A DNA stretch of 64,000 nucleotides from Robiginitalea biformata HTCC2501 (lineage in GTDB: Bacteria > Bacteroidota > Bacteroidia > Flavobacteriales > Flavobacteriaceae). A program made the position numbers and the translations under genes. Location of the stretch: contig NC_013222.1 in the NCBI RefSeq assembly GCF_000024125.1, positions 434,001-498,000 of the forward strand, in the 5' to 3' direction. Position 1 is the stretch's first letter, and the number at the start of each line of letters is the position of its first letter. Below, in pieces: positions 52,984 through 62,319 of the stretch. The notes beneath the pieces are model-generated. The model had not been told where the DNA came from, did no database searches, and was given only the letters and a program-made list of their open reading frames with translations.

Positions 52984-54231
52984 ATGAGGGGCTGTTTATT
53001 TGCTGCGCTTTTAATCATTTGCTCCCAGATCGGCCGGGGCCAGACCTTAAAAGAATGCTACCAGGAAAGCCAGGAAGCCTTTCAGGTCAAGGACTATGAG
53101 CGCTATCTGGACTTGACAAGGCAGGCATTGCAACTCCACCCCTCCCACCCGGAACTGCTGCTCAACGAGGTGGAAGGACTTATCCTCTGCGGGCGAGAAA
53201 AACAAGCATACCAGGCCCTGGGCAGGTACCTGAGCTGGGATGCCTCAGACCGATTCGAACAAAAGCCGGCCGTGGATTCCTTCATGCGCCAGGGCAGTTT
53301 CAGGAAAAAGCTGGATAAAAAACTCCGGGCGTATTCAAAAACCATACGGCGGAGTGAAACGTTCCTCCGGCTCGCGGAAAAACACCATTTTGAGGATATC
53401 GCACTCACCCCGGACTACATCATACTTTCCGAGGTGAACCAGGGGGCTGTCCATTTCCTGAGTCGCCAGGACCACCGGCTTGTTGCGAAAGTTACCCTCC
53501 CGGGGTCCGCCCTGAGCTTATTGGTCGGGGATAATGGGCAATACCTTTATGCGACTACCAGCGTCATCCCCCAATTCGCGGGATACAACCCGGAGCAGCA
53601 ATACAAATCCTACCTCAGCCAGATCGATATTGGGACAAAAAGCGTTGAGGGCAGCCTTGAAATACCTGGTGAATCCATCCTGGGGTCCATGGCTTCCAAC
53701 GGACAGGGCACAATTTATATCAGCGATTCCCGGCGCCCCATCCTCTATAGGGTGAACGCCCGAAACCTGGAGCTGGTCCAAACCCTGGAGATTTCAGATG
53801 CCTTTAATCTGCAGGGGATAACATATAACCATGCGGATCAAAAACTTTACCTCGCGGACTATATCAAGGGTATTTTAAGCCTGGACGCAAACGATTTGTC
53901 CATCAGGAAATGGCTGCGTTCGCCCGAATTTTTGCTGAAGGGGATCGACGGCCTGTCGGCTCTGGATTCCCGCAACCTGATTGGCATTCAAAATAACTCG
54001 AACCCCATGCGCCTGATCCGGATTTCCATTGAGGCTTCCGGGGAGCTAAAACGCGTGCAACTCCTGGATAACGACCTGGATCTCGGGGGGGAACCCACCA
54101 ACGGAAAGTTGTTGGCGAACCACGCATTCTATTACATTGCCAACAGCCCCTGGCCGCACTATGATCCGGACACCCATAAACCTCAACCGGATAAGTGGCA
54201 GGGATTGGTCATAAACCGTATACAGTTCTAA
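52984..54231 (+). CDS. Exported TPR/beta-propeller protein
   Basis: The 415-aa protein has a signal peptide (LFAALLIICSQIGRG, cut near 20), an N-terminal TPR-like helical part (about 22-100, LKECYQESQEAFQ to KQAYQALGRYL), and a C-terminal six- or seven-bladed propeller of the SMP-30/YVTN kind (from about 135, with IYISDSRRPILYRVN and KLYLADYIKGILSLD). It is 1 bp upstream of a GNAT gene and probably co-transcribed. Function is unknown. Confidence 0.75.
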   Translation: MRGCLFAALLIICSQIGRGQTLKECYQESQEAFQVKDYERYLDLTRQALQLHPSHPELLLNEVEGLILCGREKQAYQALGRYLSWDASDRFEQKPAVDSFMRQGSFRKKLDKKLRAYSKTIRRSETFLRLAEKHHFEDIALTPDYIILSEVNQGAVHFLSRQDHRLVAKVTLPGSALSLLVGDNGQYLYATTSVIPQFAGYNPEQQYKSYLSQIDIGTKSVEGSLEIPGESILGSMASNGQGTIYISDSRRPILYRVNARNLELVQTLEISDAFNLQGITYNHADQKLYLADYIKGILSLDANDLSIRKWLRSPEFLLKGIDGLSALDSRNLIGIQNNSNPMRLIRISIEASGELKRVQLLDNDLDLGGEPTNGKLLANHAFYYIANSPWPHYDPDTHKPQPDKWQGLVINRIQF

Positions 54232-54232
54232 C

Positions 54233-54679
54233 ATGCAACCCCGGATAACACCCTATAAAGAAGCCCACTGGCCCGAGATCAGGCGCATTTTCCTCAGCAA
54301 TACGCCCAAATACTTCGATCCCGGGGAATTGCAGGACCTCAGGGACTATCTGGATCGCCAGGCCGATAGTTATTTTGTGCTTACAATAGAGGATCAGGTT
54401 GTGGGGAGTGGAGGGTATTGCCTCTCCGGGCCGGGACTGGGAAGGCTTACCTGGGATTTCCTGGATCCAGCATTCAAGGGACAGGGCCTGGGGTCCGTAC
54501 TGATTGAGCACTGCCTGCACTGTTTGACTTCAGATCCCGGGATCGAAAAAGAGGAGGTATGCACCTCCCAGCTGGCCTATCAGTTCTACGAGCGGTTCGG
54601 GTTTGAGCTGATCCGGAAGGAGAAGGATTACTGGGCGAAAAACCTGGACCTCTACTATATGGTAAAGCGCCTGGTATAG
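54233..54679 (+). CDS. GNAT-family N-acetyltransferase
   Basis: The 148-aa protein has the GNAT acetyl-CoA loop FKGQGLGSVLIEHCL (about 82-96) and the C-terminal YQFYERFGFELI motif. The substrate is unknown. It directly follows the TPR/propeller gene (1-bp gap). Confidence 0.9.
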   Translation: MQPRITPYKEAHWPEIRRIFLSNTPKYFDPGELQDLRDYLDRQADSYFVLTIEDQVVGSGGYCLSGPGLGRLTWDFLDPAFKGQGLGSVLIEHCLHCLTSDPGIEKEEVCTSQLAYQFYERFGFELIRKEKDYWAKNLDLYYMVKRLV

Positions 54680-54784
54680 CAACATACGTCCGGCAACTAT
54701 CCGTTTCAGGTTCGGCACATCCAAGGCTATGAGGGTCGAAGTGGCGAAGGTGCCCGCCGGTGCGCTGGCGAGAGCCCAATGAAA

Positions 54785-54810
54785 TAAAAAAAGGCCGGTG
54801 AAAACCGGCC
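54785..54810 (-). terminator. Terminator of tRNA-Asn
   Basis: On the minus strand GGCCGG-TTTTCA-CCGGCC is followed by eight T. It lies 10 nt downstream of the tRNA-Asn 3' end. Confidence 0.9.
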
Positions 54811-54819
54811 TGTGAAATG

Positions 54820-54893
54820 CTCCCCCTCTTGGACTCGAACCAAGGACCCTCTGATTAACAGTCAGATGCTCTAACCAACTGAGCTAAGGAGGA
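54820..54893 (-). tRNA. tRNA-Asn (anticodon GUU)
   Basis: The 74-nt cloverleaf on the minus strand has acceptor TCCTCCT/AGGGGGA, D stem GCTC/GAGC, anticodon stem TCTGA/TCAGA with loop CTGTTAA (GUU) and T stem CTTGG/CCAAG with loop TTCGAGT. CCA is not encoded. A consensus promoter and a strong terminator flank it, so it is a single-gene unit. Confidence 0.97.
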
Positions 54894-54918
54894 ATATTTT
54901 TTGCTTGTTAAGCGGGTG

Positions 54919-54948
54919 CAAATATAAATTATTTTTATTTACGAGCAA
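54919..54948 (-). promoter_or_regulatory. Promoter of tRNA-Asn
   Basis: On the minus strand TTG (54946-54948), 19 nt and TATATTTG (54919-54926) match the Bacteroidota consensus exactly. The tRNA 5' end is 26 nt downstream. Confidence 0.88.
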
Positions 54949-55043
54949 TCAAAGATGCCGAGAAATTCATCGCCCGGGCGCTTGTACAACCGGGGGTTCC
55001 CCTCCATAATTTCAGGCCCCGGTTTCCGAATCCGGCGGGCCGC

Positions 55044-56387
55044 TTACTTGAACAACGCCTTGTACACATCGTTCCCATTCGCAAACAGGATAAGGGCGAT
55101 GAGCAGGAAGAATCCCACCATCTGGGCGTACTCCATAAATTTGTCGCTGGGCTTGCGGCCGGACACCATCTCGTAGAGCAGGAACATCACGTGCCCCCCG
55201 TCCAGGGCCGGGATGGGCAACAGGTTCAGCACGGCCAGCATGATGGAGAGGAAAGCGGTGATCTCCCAGAAGCCCTGCCAGCTCCAGAAGTCCGGGAAGA
55301 TGTCGAAGATGGCCTTGAAGCCGCCCACGCCCTTGTACGCCCCGGTACTCGGTGTAAATATCTTTTTCAATTGCAGCCAGTAGCCGCCAATCTGGTCCAC
55401 AAATTTGCGGCCGCCCACGGCGATGCTCTCCCCGAAACTGTACTCCTCGGTTACCGTATCGAAATAGCCCATCTCCGAGAAGCGCTTCATGCTGCCCCCG
55501 GGATAGATGCCCAGTTTCCCGTTTTCGTCCGTCTGCAGTTGCAGCGTGCGGGTTTCCGCGTCCCGTTCAATACTTACCGGGATGGTCCGGTTGGCCAGGG
55601 TATCCATGATGGGTGCCACCTGGTCGTAGTACTTGACGGGTTCCCCGGCGAGGGAAAGCACCAGGTCGCCGGGTTGCAGGTCGGCGTCCTTGTTCAGGGA
55701 ACTGTCGGAGACTTCCCCAACCATAAACGGGAAGCGCAGGTTGAACAAACTCAGGTCCTCCCCGGTGGAAAGCTGGCCGAGGAAGTCCTCCGGCAGCTCA
55801 ATTTCGCGCTCCACCCCGTCCCGCTCAATGGTGATCCGGTCTGCGGTGATCATGTTGCGGCGGAGGTCGTCGTACTTTGCGTAGCGCTGCCCGTCGATGG
55901 CTACCAGCTTGTCGCCCGTTTGGACGCCCAGCTCCAGGAGCACCGGGTTGGTCACGTGGTAGCCGTCTTCGATGCTGTCTGCAGCGATATAGGCATCCCC
56001 GTAGGCAAAGGAGGTCCCGATATAAATGACCCAGGCCACCAGGAAGTTCACCGTTACCCCGCCCAGCATGATGATCAGCCGCTGCCAGGCCGGCTTGGAA
56101 CGGAACTCCCAGGGTTTGGGCGGCTCGTTCATCTGGTCGGTATCCATGCTCTCGTCAATCATCCCGGCGATTTTCACATACCCCCCGAGCGGCAGCCAGC
56201 CAATGCCGTAAACCGTTTCGCCGATCTTTTTCTTGAATAGCGAAAACTTAATATCGAAAAACAGGTAGAATTTCTCGACCCGGGTCTTGAATGCCTTGGC
56301 GGGCAGGAAATGCCCCATTTCGTGCAGCACGATCAGGAGCGACAGGCTGAGGAGGAATTGCAGGGCTTGAATCAGGATTGGAGACAT
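55044..56387 (-). CDS. rseP: Site-2 intramembrane metalloprotease RseP
   Basis: The ATG at 56387 gives 447 aa. It has the zinc-binding HEMGH (22-26) in the first helix, one or two PDZ domains in the middle (about 150-330, with VTNPVLLELGVQTGDKLVAIDG and DADLQPGDLVLSLAG), and the third catalytic motif in LNLLPIPALDGGH near 385-397. It cleaves membrane-anchored anti-sigma factors in regulated intramembrane proteolysis. The gene stands alone and opposes the SCO gene, 161 bp apart. Confidence 0.95.
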   Translation of the reverse strand: MSPILIQALQFLLSLSLLIVLHEMGHFLPAKAFKTRVEKFYLFFDIKFSLFKKKIGETVYGIGWLPLGGYVKIAGMIDESMDTDQMNEPPKPWEFRSKPAWQRLIIMLGGVTVNFLVAWVIYIGTSFAYGDAYIAADSIEDGYHVTNPVLLELGVQTGDKLVAIDGQRYAKYDDLRRNMITADRITIERDGVEREIELPEDFLGQLSTGEDLSLFNLRFPFMVGEVSDSSLNKDADLQPGDLVLSLAGEPVKYYDQVAPIMDTLANRTIPVSIERDAETRTLQLQTDENGKLGIYPGGSMKRFSEMGYFDTVTEEYSFGESIAVGGRKFVDQIGGYWLQLKKIFTPSTGAYKGVGGFKAIFDIFPDFWSWQGFWEITAFLSIMLAVLNLLPIPALDGGHVMFLLYEMVSGRKPSDKFMEYAQMVGFFLLIALILFANGNDVYKALFK

Positions 56388-56548
56388 AGGCTTCTCGCGG
56401 TTTAAAACGCACAAAAGTACACTTTTACAAACGCTTTAAAAAAGAAATCCGCCGGGTGCGGACATCTTTAAGAAATAATTAGCACGCGCGGCCCGGCGTG
56501 GTTTTGACCGGGATGCGCCCGTTGCGTACCTTTGCAAAAAAGCACGCC

Positions 56549-57229
56549 ATGCGCTCCCTGCTCTTCCGCTACAAATATTTCTGGATCACGCTGGTGGTGG
56601 TTTCGGGCGTCATCATCTACCTGATGTACAACGCCCTGGAACCCCGGCAGGTGCTGCCGGTCTACCAGCCGGCCGACTTTAACCCGGAACTCGTGGACGC
56701 GGAGATCAGCCACATCAAGAAATACCACCGGGTGGCGGACTTCAGCCTGGTCAACCAGAACGGGGATACCATTACCCGCAGCGATTACGACGGGCACATC
56801 TACATCGCGGATTTCTTTTTCACCACCTGCCCAACCATCTGCCCGATCATGACCGAGAATATGGCCTACCTTCAGGACGAGCTCCGCGACCAGCCGGAAG
56901 TGCTGCTCCTCTCGCATTCGGTGACCCCGGAAATCGACTCGGTACCCCGCCTCAAGGAATACGCCCTGGAAAAGGGGGTGATGGACGAAAAGTGGAACCT
57001 GGTAACCGGGGACAAAAAGCAGATTTACGAACTGGCGCGAAAATCCTATATGGCCGTAAAGACCGACGGGGACGGCGGTCCCTTCGATATGATCCACACG
57101 GAAAATTTTATCCTGGTAGACAAGGAAGGGCGCATCCGGGGGACCTACGACGGGACCCGGCGGGAGGAGATGGCGCGCCTGCTGGAGGAGCTGCAGATCC
57201 TGCAGGCTTCCTACGCAGCCCCGGACTGA
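56549..57229 (+). CDS. SCO1/SenC-family copper protein
   Basis: The ATG at 56549 gives 226 aa, with an N-terminal anchor (about 10-27) and a thioredoxin-like domain. The copper site is C94-P-T-I-C98 (FTTCPTICP) with H183 in DMIHTENFILVD. SCO proteins load or reduce the CuA site of cytochrome oxidase; a role toward NosZ CuA is also conceivable, since the nos cluster is 5 kb away. An earlier in-frame start would add 17 unlikely residues. Confidence 0.93.
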   Translation: MRSLLFRYKYFWITLVVVSGVIIYLMYNALEPRQVLPVYQPADFNPELVDAEISHIKKYHRVADFSLVNQNGDTITRSDYDGHIYIADFFFTTCPTICPIMTENMAYLQDELRDQPEVLLLSHSVTPEIDSVPRLKEYALEKGVMDEKWNLVTGDKKQIYELARKSYMAVKTDGDGGPFDMIHTENFILVDKEGRIRGTYDGTRREEMARLLEELQILQASYAAPD

Positions 57230-57431
57230 GTGTTCCGGCCCAACCCGGAGACCGGGCGGGGGCAACCCGGCAGGCGGGGGCAACCCAACTGCTCGGGGTT
57301 AGAACGAACCCCGGTGACGGGACCGCTTAACGGCGCTCCGGACACTCCCCTGAATCTTTTTGGCCGGGGAGGCTCCGATATCCGCAATTTCACGTATTTT
57401 TGTTCTTGCTTATAATCAATCTAAATAAAAA

Positions 57432-57671
57432 TTGGGTTTGAACGTAGCGGACTTACGTCGCGGGGAGCGCGGTGTCATCAAGGAATTTACCGAAGATGTA
57501 CTCCCCATAAAGCTCCTGGAACTGGGTTGCCTGCCCGGGAACATTATCGAAATGGTCCAGGTGGCCCCGCTGCGCGACCCCATCTACATAAACGTCAACG
57601 GCTCCCACATTGCCATCCGCCGCGAAGTGGCCCGCCAAATTGCGTTGGAACCCCTCCCCTCCAATGAGTAA
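57432..57671 (+). CDS. feoA: Ferrous iron transport protein FeoA
   Basis: The 79-aa SH3-like protein has a non-ATG start: TTG at 57432, or TTG at 57438 giving LNVADLRRGE. It contains the family pattern GVIKEF, KLLELGCLPGN and a C-terminal GSHIAIRREVARQI. FeoA supports FeoB-driven Fe(II) uptake. It overlaps feoB by 8 bp. A TATTTTTG -7-like element occurs at 57395-57402, with no TTG at the right distance. Confidence 0.92.
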   Translation: MGLNVADLRRGERGVIKEFTEDVLPIKLLELGCLPGNIIEMVQVAPLRDPIYINVNGSHIAIRREVARQIALEPLPSNE

Positions 57672-59901
57672 GGACATCAAGGTCGCTCTTATCGGCAACC
57701 CAAATACCGGGAAAACCTCCGTTTTTAACCGGCTCACCGGCCTGAACCAAAAAGTTGGCAATTACCCGGGGATCACCGTGGAGAAAAAACAGGGGGTTTG
57801 CAAGCTCTCCCGCGGCATCAAAGCGCATATCCTGGACTTGCCGGGCACGTACAGCCTGAACACGACTTCCCTGGACGAGAGTGTGGTGGTGGAACTGCTC
57901 CTCAACCGGAATGCCCCGGATTTCCCGGACGTGGCCGTGGTAATCAGCGACGTGGAGAACCTTAAGCGCAACCTGCTGCTATTTACCCAAATACGCGACC
58001 TGAGCATCCCGGCCATCCTGGTGATCAACATGGCCGACCGGATGCGGCGCAAGGGGATCAGCCTGGACGTGGAGGCCCTGGAAAAACGACTCAATACGCG
58101 CATTGCCCTGATCAGTACCCGGAAGAATACGGGGATCGAAACGCTGAAAAATCACATTGAACGCTACCGGGAAATCCCGGCTTCGCCCTGTGTAGACGTC
58201 TCCGTAATAGACCCGGAGTATTTCGGGCGGCTCAAAAAGACCTTTCCGGGGGAGGAACTCTACAAACTCTGGGTGGTCATTACCCAGGATGTGAATTTTA
58301 CACCCCTGCAAAAAAACCTGAGGGGGGAGGCCCCTACCTACGACATCAAATCGCGGGGTGAACTCAAGCGGTTGCAGCACAAGGAGACCATCCTGAGGTA
58401 CCAGTTTATCAACGGGGTCCTGAAAGAAACCTACAAGGTGGATTGGGCCGCCGCCAAAGGCTTGCGCGCCACCTTCGACAAGGTCCTCACCCACAAGGTC
58501 TTTGGATATCTGATCTTTTTCCTGATCCTGTTGACGATTTTCCAGGCCATCTACGACTGGAGCGAGGTGCCCATGGACTTCATCGACGCGGGCTTTGCCT
58601 CGGCGAGCGAATGGATCAAAAACACGCTGCCGCCGGGCATGTTTACCGATCTGGTCGCCGAAGGAGTGGTGGCCGGGATCGGGGGGATCGTAATATTTAT
58701 CCCTCAAATCGCCTTTTTGTTCTTCTTTATCGCCCTGTTGGAGGAATCCGGTTATATGAGCCGGGTGGTCTTTCTGATGGACCGGGTGATGCGGCCCTTT
58801 GGCCTGAGCGGCAAAAGCGTGGTCCCGCTCATGTCGGGGACCGCCTGCGCCATTCCGGCCGTGATGGCTACGCGGAATATCGAGAGTTGGAAGGAACGGC
58901 TGATCACCATCCTGGTGACCCCGTTTATGACCTGTTCCGCCCGCCTGCCCGTCTACCTGATCATCATCGCCCTGGTGATCCCGGAAGGCCGGTTTATCGG
59001 GCTGAGCTACCAGGCCCTCACGCTTATGCTGCTCTACCTGGTGGGCTTTCTGGCCGCAATCCTCTCCGCCATGGGGCTGAACCGCATCCTGAAAATCCCG
59101 AACAGGAGCTTCTTTGTGGTGGAGATGCCCAATTACAAGTGGCCTTTATGGAAGAATGTCTTCTATACGGTCGTCGAAAAAACCAAAAGCTTTGTCTACG
59201 GGGCCGGGAAGATCATCCTGGCCATTTCCATTGTACTCTGGTTCCTGGGCTCCACCGGGTACTCCGAGGAATTCCGGAATGCCGAAGAGATTGTGACCGA
59301 ACGGGTGCAGTCTCAGGGCTTCAGCGAGTACAGCAAGGCGTATATGGACCAGAAAATGCAGGAATACCGCAGTACGCTCCGGGCGGGGGTTACGCCCGCT
59401 GACGGTCGGGTGCCCGTTGGCAGCGTTCAGGATTCGATTGTAAAATTTCGGTCGTTGCTGGAGCTGCGGGCGGTGAATCAGGAAATCGCCGGCTACAAAT
59501 TGGAGCATTCGCTTATAGGCCGGATGGGCAAGTTTATCGAACCCGCCGTGGAACCGCTTGGGTACGACTGGAAGATCGGTATTGCCGTACTCACTTCCTT
59601 CGCTGCCCGGGAAGTCTTTGTCGGGACGCTGGCGACGATTTACAGCGTGGGCAGCGACGAGGAGGAAACCATCAAGAACCGGATGGCTGCCGAGGTGAAG
59701 GAGGATACGGGCGAACCGCTCTTTAACCTGGCTTCGGGGATTTCCCTGCTGCTCTTCTACGCCTTTGCCATGCAATGTATGAGCACCCTGGCCATCGTCA
59801 AGCGCGAGACGAACAGCTGGAAATGGCCCATCCTCCAATTGGTGTTTATGAGCGCATTTGCCTATATTGTAGCTTTCGCTGCCTACCAAATACTCGCATA
59901 A
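57664..59901 (+). CDS. feoB: Ferrous iron transporter FeoB
   Basis: From the ATG at 57664 the protein has 745 aa. It has an N-terminal G domain (G1 GNPNTGKTS, 10-18; G3 DLPG near 58; G4 NMAD near 122), a helical GDI-like segment, and a C-terminal membrane domain with two Gate motifs (LMSGTACAIPAVMATR near 400 and FAAREVFVGTLATIY near 650). It moves Fe(II) across the inner membrane. The stop overlaps the next gene by 1 bp. Confidence 0.97.
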   Translation: MSKDIKVALIGNPNTGKTSVFNRLTGLNQKVGNYPGITVEKKQGVCKLSRGIKAHILDLPGTYSLNTTSLDESVVVELLLNRNAPDFPDVAVVISDVENLKRNLLLFTQIRDLSIPAILVINMADRMRRKGISLDVEALEKRLNTRIALISTRKNTGIETLKNHIERYREIPASPCVDVSVIDPEYFGRLKKTFPGEELYKLWVVITQDVNFTPLQKNLRGEAPTYDIKSRGELKRLQHKETILRYQFINGVLKETYKVDWAAAKGLRATFDKVLTHKVFGYLIFFLILLTIFQAIYDWSEVPMDFIDAGFASASEWIKNTLPPGMFTDLVAEGVVAGIGGIVIFIPQIAFLFFFIALLEESGYMSRVVFLMDRVMRPFGLSGKSVVPLMSGTACAIPAVMATRNIESWKERLITILVTPFMTCSARLPVYLIIIALVIPEGRFIGLSYQALTLMLLYLVGFLAAILSAMGLNRILKIPNRSFFVVEMPNYKWPLWKNVFYTVVEKTKSFVYGAGKIILAISIVLWFLGSTGYSEEFRNAEEIVTERVQSQGFSEYSKAYMDQKMQEYRSTLRAGVTPADGRVPVGSVQDSIVKFRSLLELRAVNQEIAGYKLEHSLIGRMGKFIEPAVEPLGYDWKIGIAVLTSFAAREVFVGTLATIYSVGSDEEETIKNRMAAEVKEDTGEPLFNLASGISLLLFYAFAMQCMSTLAIVKRETNSWKWPILQLVFMSAFAYIVAFAAYQILA

Positions 59902-60035
59902 TGGAATGGAATTTGCAGAACATACTCGCCTACCTCACCGTTGCTCTGGCCATTGCCTGGCTGGTGCGCAAATTCCTCTGGCCTTCTGCTAAGAAATCCG
60001 GGGATTGCGGGGACGGCGATTGCGGCTGCCATTAA
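59901..60035 (+). CDS. FeoB-associated Cys-rich membrane protein
   Basis: The 44-aa protein has one membrane helix (about 7-25) and a Cys-rich tail DCGDGDCGCH (C36, C41, C43). It matches the FeoB-associated family (PF12669), often considered to take the place of FeoC. Its ATG overlaps the feoB stop (TAATG) by 1 bp, so the two are translationally coupled. Confidence 0.92.
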   Translation: MEWNLQNILAYLTVALAIAWLVRKFLWPSAKKSGDCGDGDCGCH

Positions 60036-60048
60036 ATCGATACACTAT

Positions 60049-60462
60049 ATGAAAAATATTTCTGCCCTGCTATTGCTGGCCGCCCTCCTGCTGGGGGCTT
60101 CCTGCGGCAGCTCAAAATCCGGCAATCCCAATGGGGAAATCACCGATATGCAAGCCGAGATGGACGAGCGGAACAGCGCCGTGATCCCGCTGATCACCCG
60201 TATCCGCAGACTGCCCGGCATCTCCATACAGAACGGGGTGCCCGTTCTTTCCAAAAGTGCCAATTCCATGTCGGGGTCCCAAACCGAACCCCTCTATGTG
60301 CTGGATGGCCTTGCCATGGGAAATTCGTTCCGTCAAATCGAAAATGTTGTCCAACCTGTGGATGTCAAATCCATTAAGGTGCTCAGATCGTCCGATGCCT
60401 CCTTTTACGGCTCCCGCGGGGCCAACGGCGTCATCGTGATCACCACCAAATCCGGGGGCTAG
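60049..60462 (+). CDS. Orphan TonB-plug-like lipoprotein
   Basis: The ATG at 60049 gives 137 aa with a lipoprotein signal (LLLLAALLLGASC, Cys19). The rest resembles a single TonB-receptor plug domain: PLYVLDGLAMGN, then DVKSIKVLRSSDASFYGSRGANGVIVITTK at the C-terminus. No beta-barrel follows. Given its place 13 bp after the feo genes, it may act in iron uptake or bind a SusC-like partner. It is convergent with the DUF2141 gene, which begins at the next base. Confidence 0.85.
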   Translation: MKNISALLLLAALLLGASCGSSKSGNPNGEITDMQAEMDERNSAVIPLITRIRRLPGISIQNGVPVLSKSANSMSGSQTEPLYVLDGLAMGNSFRQIENVVQPVDVKSIKVLRSSDASFYGSRGANGVIVITTKSGG

Positions 60463-60876
60463 TTATTCGAGGCGGATCGTTATCCGGGCGTCTGCCTGCA
60501 CGTGCATCATGCAATCCTCAAAAGTTGGCGGGCCAAAGGTCCGCATCCGGGCATTGGAGAAGCCCAGCGGCTCCTTGGGGACGCCAATCCAGTTCGTATC
60601 GAGCCTTTTGTTGCTGTTGCGGTCGTGAAAAATGGCCAGGGCATAGGTCCCCGCCGGCAGGTCCTCCACAGAAATCAGCGTAGTGCCTTTACTGGCCTTT
60701 ACGCTATCTGCCCGAAATACCCCCTCCATGGACAGGAAGTCCTTTTCATGGGTATATAAGGCTATCTGGATCTCACCTTCCGAGGCCTCTACCCCTTCCA
60801 CTTCGATCTCCAGGCGGTTCTGGGCCGGCAGCGCCCAGGTAGCCAGCAAAGTGATCAACCCGATGATATTTCTCAT
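60463..60876 (-). CDS. DUF2141 exported protein
   Basis: The 137-aa protein has a signal peptide (MRNIIGLITLLATWALPAQ) and a DUF2141 beta-sandwich, with GEIQIALYTHEKDFL and YALAIFHDRNSNKRLDTNWIG, the conserved DxNxNxxLD-like loop that could bind calcium. Function is unknown. Confidence 0.88.
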   Translation of the reverse strand: MRNIIGLITLLATWALPAQNRLEIEVEGVEASEGEIQIALYTHEKDFLSMEGVFRADSVKASKGTTLISVEDLPAGTYALAIFHDRNSNKRLDTNWIGVPKEPLGFSNARMRTFGPPTFEDCMMHVQADARITIRLE

Positions 60877-61040
60877 AACCGTTTGCGTTCAGTCGGCCAA
60901 AAATACAGCTAACGGGTAAATCCCGAAAGCCCGTTTGCATATCATTTGGGCGGCATACAATATTGCGGTTGGCTATATGGAGCGATTTGAAAGCTTAAAA
61001 CGAATTGTAAGCAGCGTACGTACCTGATTGCATCGTACTT

Positions 61041-61478
61041 CTAGGGCTCCCGGGTGCGGTACTCCTCGTGTTTGGCCTGTAGCAGGTTATAGACGGAATG
61101 GGTCTCGGCGGAGTCGGCAAAATTGAGATAGAGCGTCAGGCTGTCGCGGTAGCGCACCGCGATTTTATCCTGCCTCAGGTCATCTACCAAAATGTATACG
61201 GGCCGGGCCGGCTGTAACGAATCCCTGAAGACCCCTTTCTCCAGGGCCCCGGCCGAAAATCCACTCTGGCGTTCCAGCTGCGGCAATTTCGGCACCCAAC
61301 CCACGCTATTGATCTCGGCATAGGGCAAATCCAGGTAATAGATCCCGGAGAGGAGCTGCATGCGGTGCGGTTCCAGCCGGGTCCAGTTCCGGTAATGTGC
61401 GGTAAAAGCCAGGGCGCATACCACCAGGCAGGCTACCAGGAGGAGGTTCCAGAAAACCGATCGCTTGGTTCGGGCCAT
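61041..61478 (-). CDS. Single-helix membrane protein of unknown function
   Basis: The ATG at 61478 gives 145 aa: an N-terminal helix (about 9-28) and a beta-rich extracytoplasmic part (LSGIYYLDLPYAEINSVGWV, then YRDSLTLYLNF) that looks like a small PH-like or immunoglobulin-like domain. No family is recognised. An upstream in-frame start would add 39 unlikely residues. Confidence 0.7.
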   Translation of the reverse strand: MARTKRSVFWNLLLVACLVVCALAFTAHYRNWTRLEPHRMQLLSGIYYLDLPYAEINSVGWVPKLPQLERQSGFSAGALEKGVFRDSLQPARPVYILVDDLRQDKIAVRYRDSLTLYLNFADSAETHSVYNLLQAKHEEYRTREP

Positions 61479-61732
61479 TGTACCTTGTTGTTTAATTGTA
61501 TTGCGCGGTCCGGTCTGAAGGAAACTCGCCGGGGGCGCTATACCTCTAACGGAGATTCCGTTTAAAAAATTACCGTCGGCAGCCGTTATTTTCACCCTGG
61601 GCGTCTCCCTGCGTTTTATCGGAGAGGTCCCGCGAACAAATGGCCCCCGGACCCACGCGATAATTTCGTATATTGAACATGCCTGCGGCTCAGGAGGCTG
61701 TGGGGATCTAACGAAAACAAACCTTTTTGAAA

Positions 61733-62254
61733 ATGAAAAAAATTATCCTTTTAATCATGGGCGTCGTCTGTTTCGGCGCTACAGCCCAGGACGAAGTGGT
61801 TGTCCCGGGAATTTCGGGGATGCTCGAGCGGGTTCAGGGACAGATGGTGGACCTGGCCGGGGCATTCAGCGAAGAACAAATGGGGTGGCGTCCGTCCGAA
61901 GGGGTTCGCTCCACAGGCGAGACCATTCTGCACACGGCGGCAGCCAATTACTACATCGCCATGCGCATGGGCTTCCCGCCGCCAGAAGGCGTGGACATCA
62001 TGAATATGGAGGCCATTGAAGGCAAAGACAACATCATCGAAACCTACAAGAAGTCTTCCGCATTCATCAATGAAAAGCTGCAAATGGTAGACCCGGGCAG
62101 TTTTGGGGAAGAAGTCGATTTTGGCTTTGCCAAGATGAACAAGCTCTCGGGCCTGTTGGTGGTTTTGGAGCACAACGGGGAACACAAAGGGCAGCTGATT
62201 GCCTACGCCCGTTCCAACGGGGTGGTACCCCCCTGGAGCGAAGGCGGGCAATAG
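61733..62254 (+). CDS. Exported DinB-family protein
   Basis: The ATG at 61733 gives 173 aa with a signal peptide (MKKIILLIMGVVCFGATAQ). The four-helix DinB/YfiT-like fold has three His that would bind a metal: one in ETILHTAAANY (about 61) and two in EHNGEHKGQL (about 146 and 150). Some members are thiol-dependent transferases or hydrolases. An exported version is uncommon. A strong terminator follows. Confidence 0.85.
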   Translation: MKKIILLIMGVVCFGATAQDEVVVPGISGMLERVQGQMVDLAGAFSEEQMGWRPSEGVRSTGETILHTAAANYYIAMRMGFPPPEGVDIMNMEAIEGKDNIIETYKKSSAFINEKLQMVDPGSFGEEVDFGFAKMNKLSGLLVVLEHNGEHKGQLIAYARSNGVVPPWSEGGQ

Positions 62255-62278
62255 CCTGGCAGACTACAGATAAAAGGA

Positions 62279-62304
62279 ACCGGCCGCGAAGGCCGGTTTT
62301 TTTT
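62279..62304 (+). terminator. Rho-independent terminator
   Basis: ACCGGCC-GCGAA-GGCCGGT (62279-62297) is followed by a run of T to 62304. It ends the DinB gene. Confidence 0.9.
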
Positions 62305-62319
62305 ATCCCAGGGCCGCGT

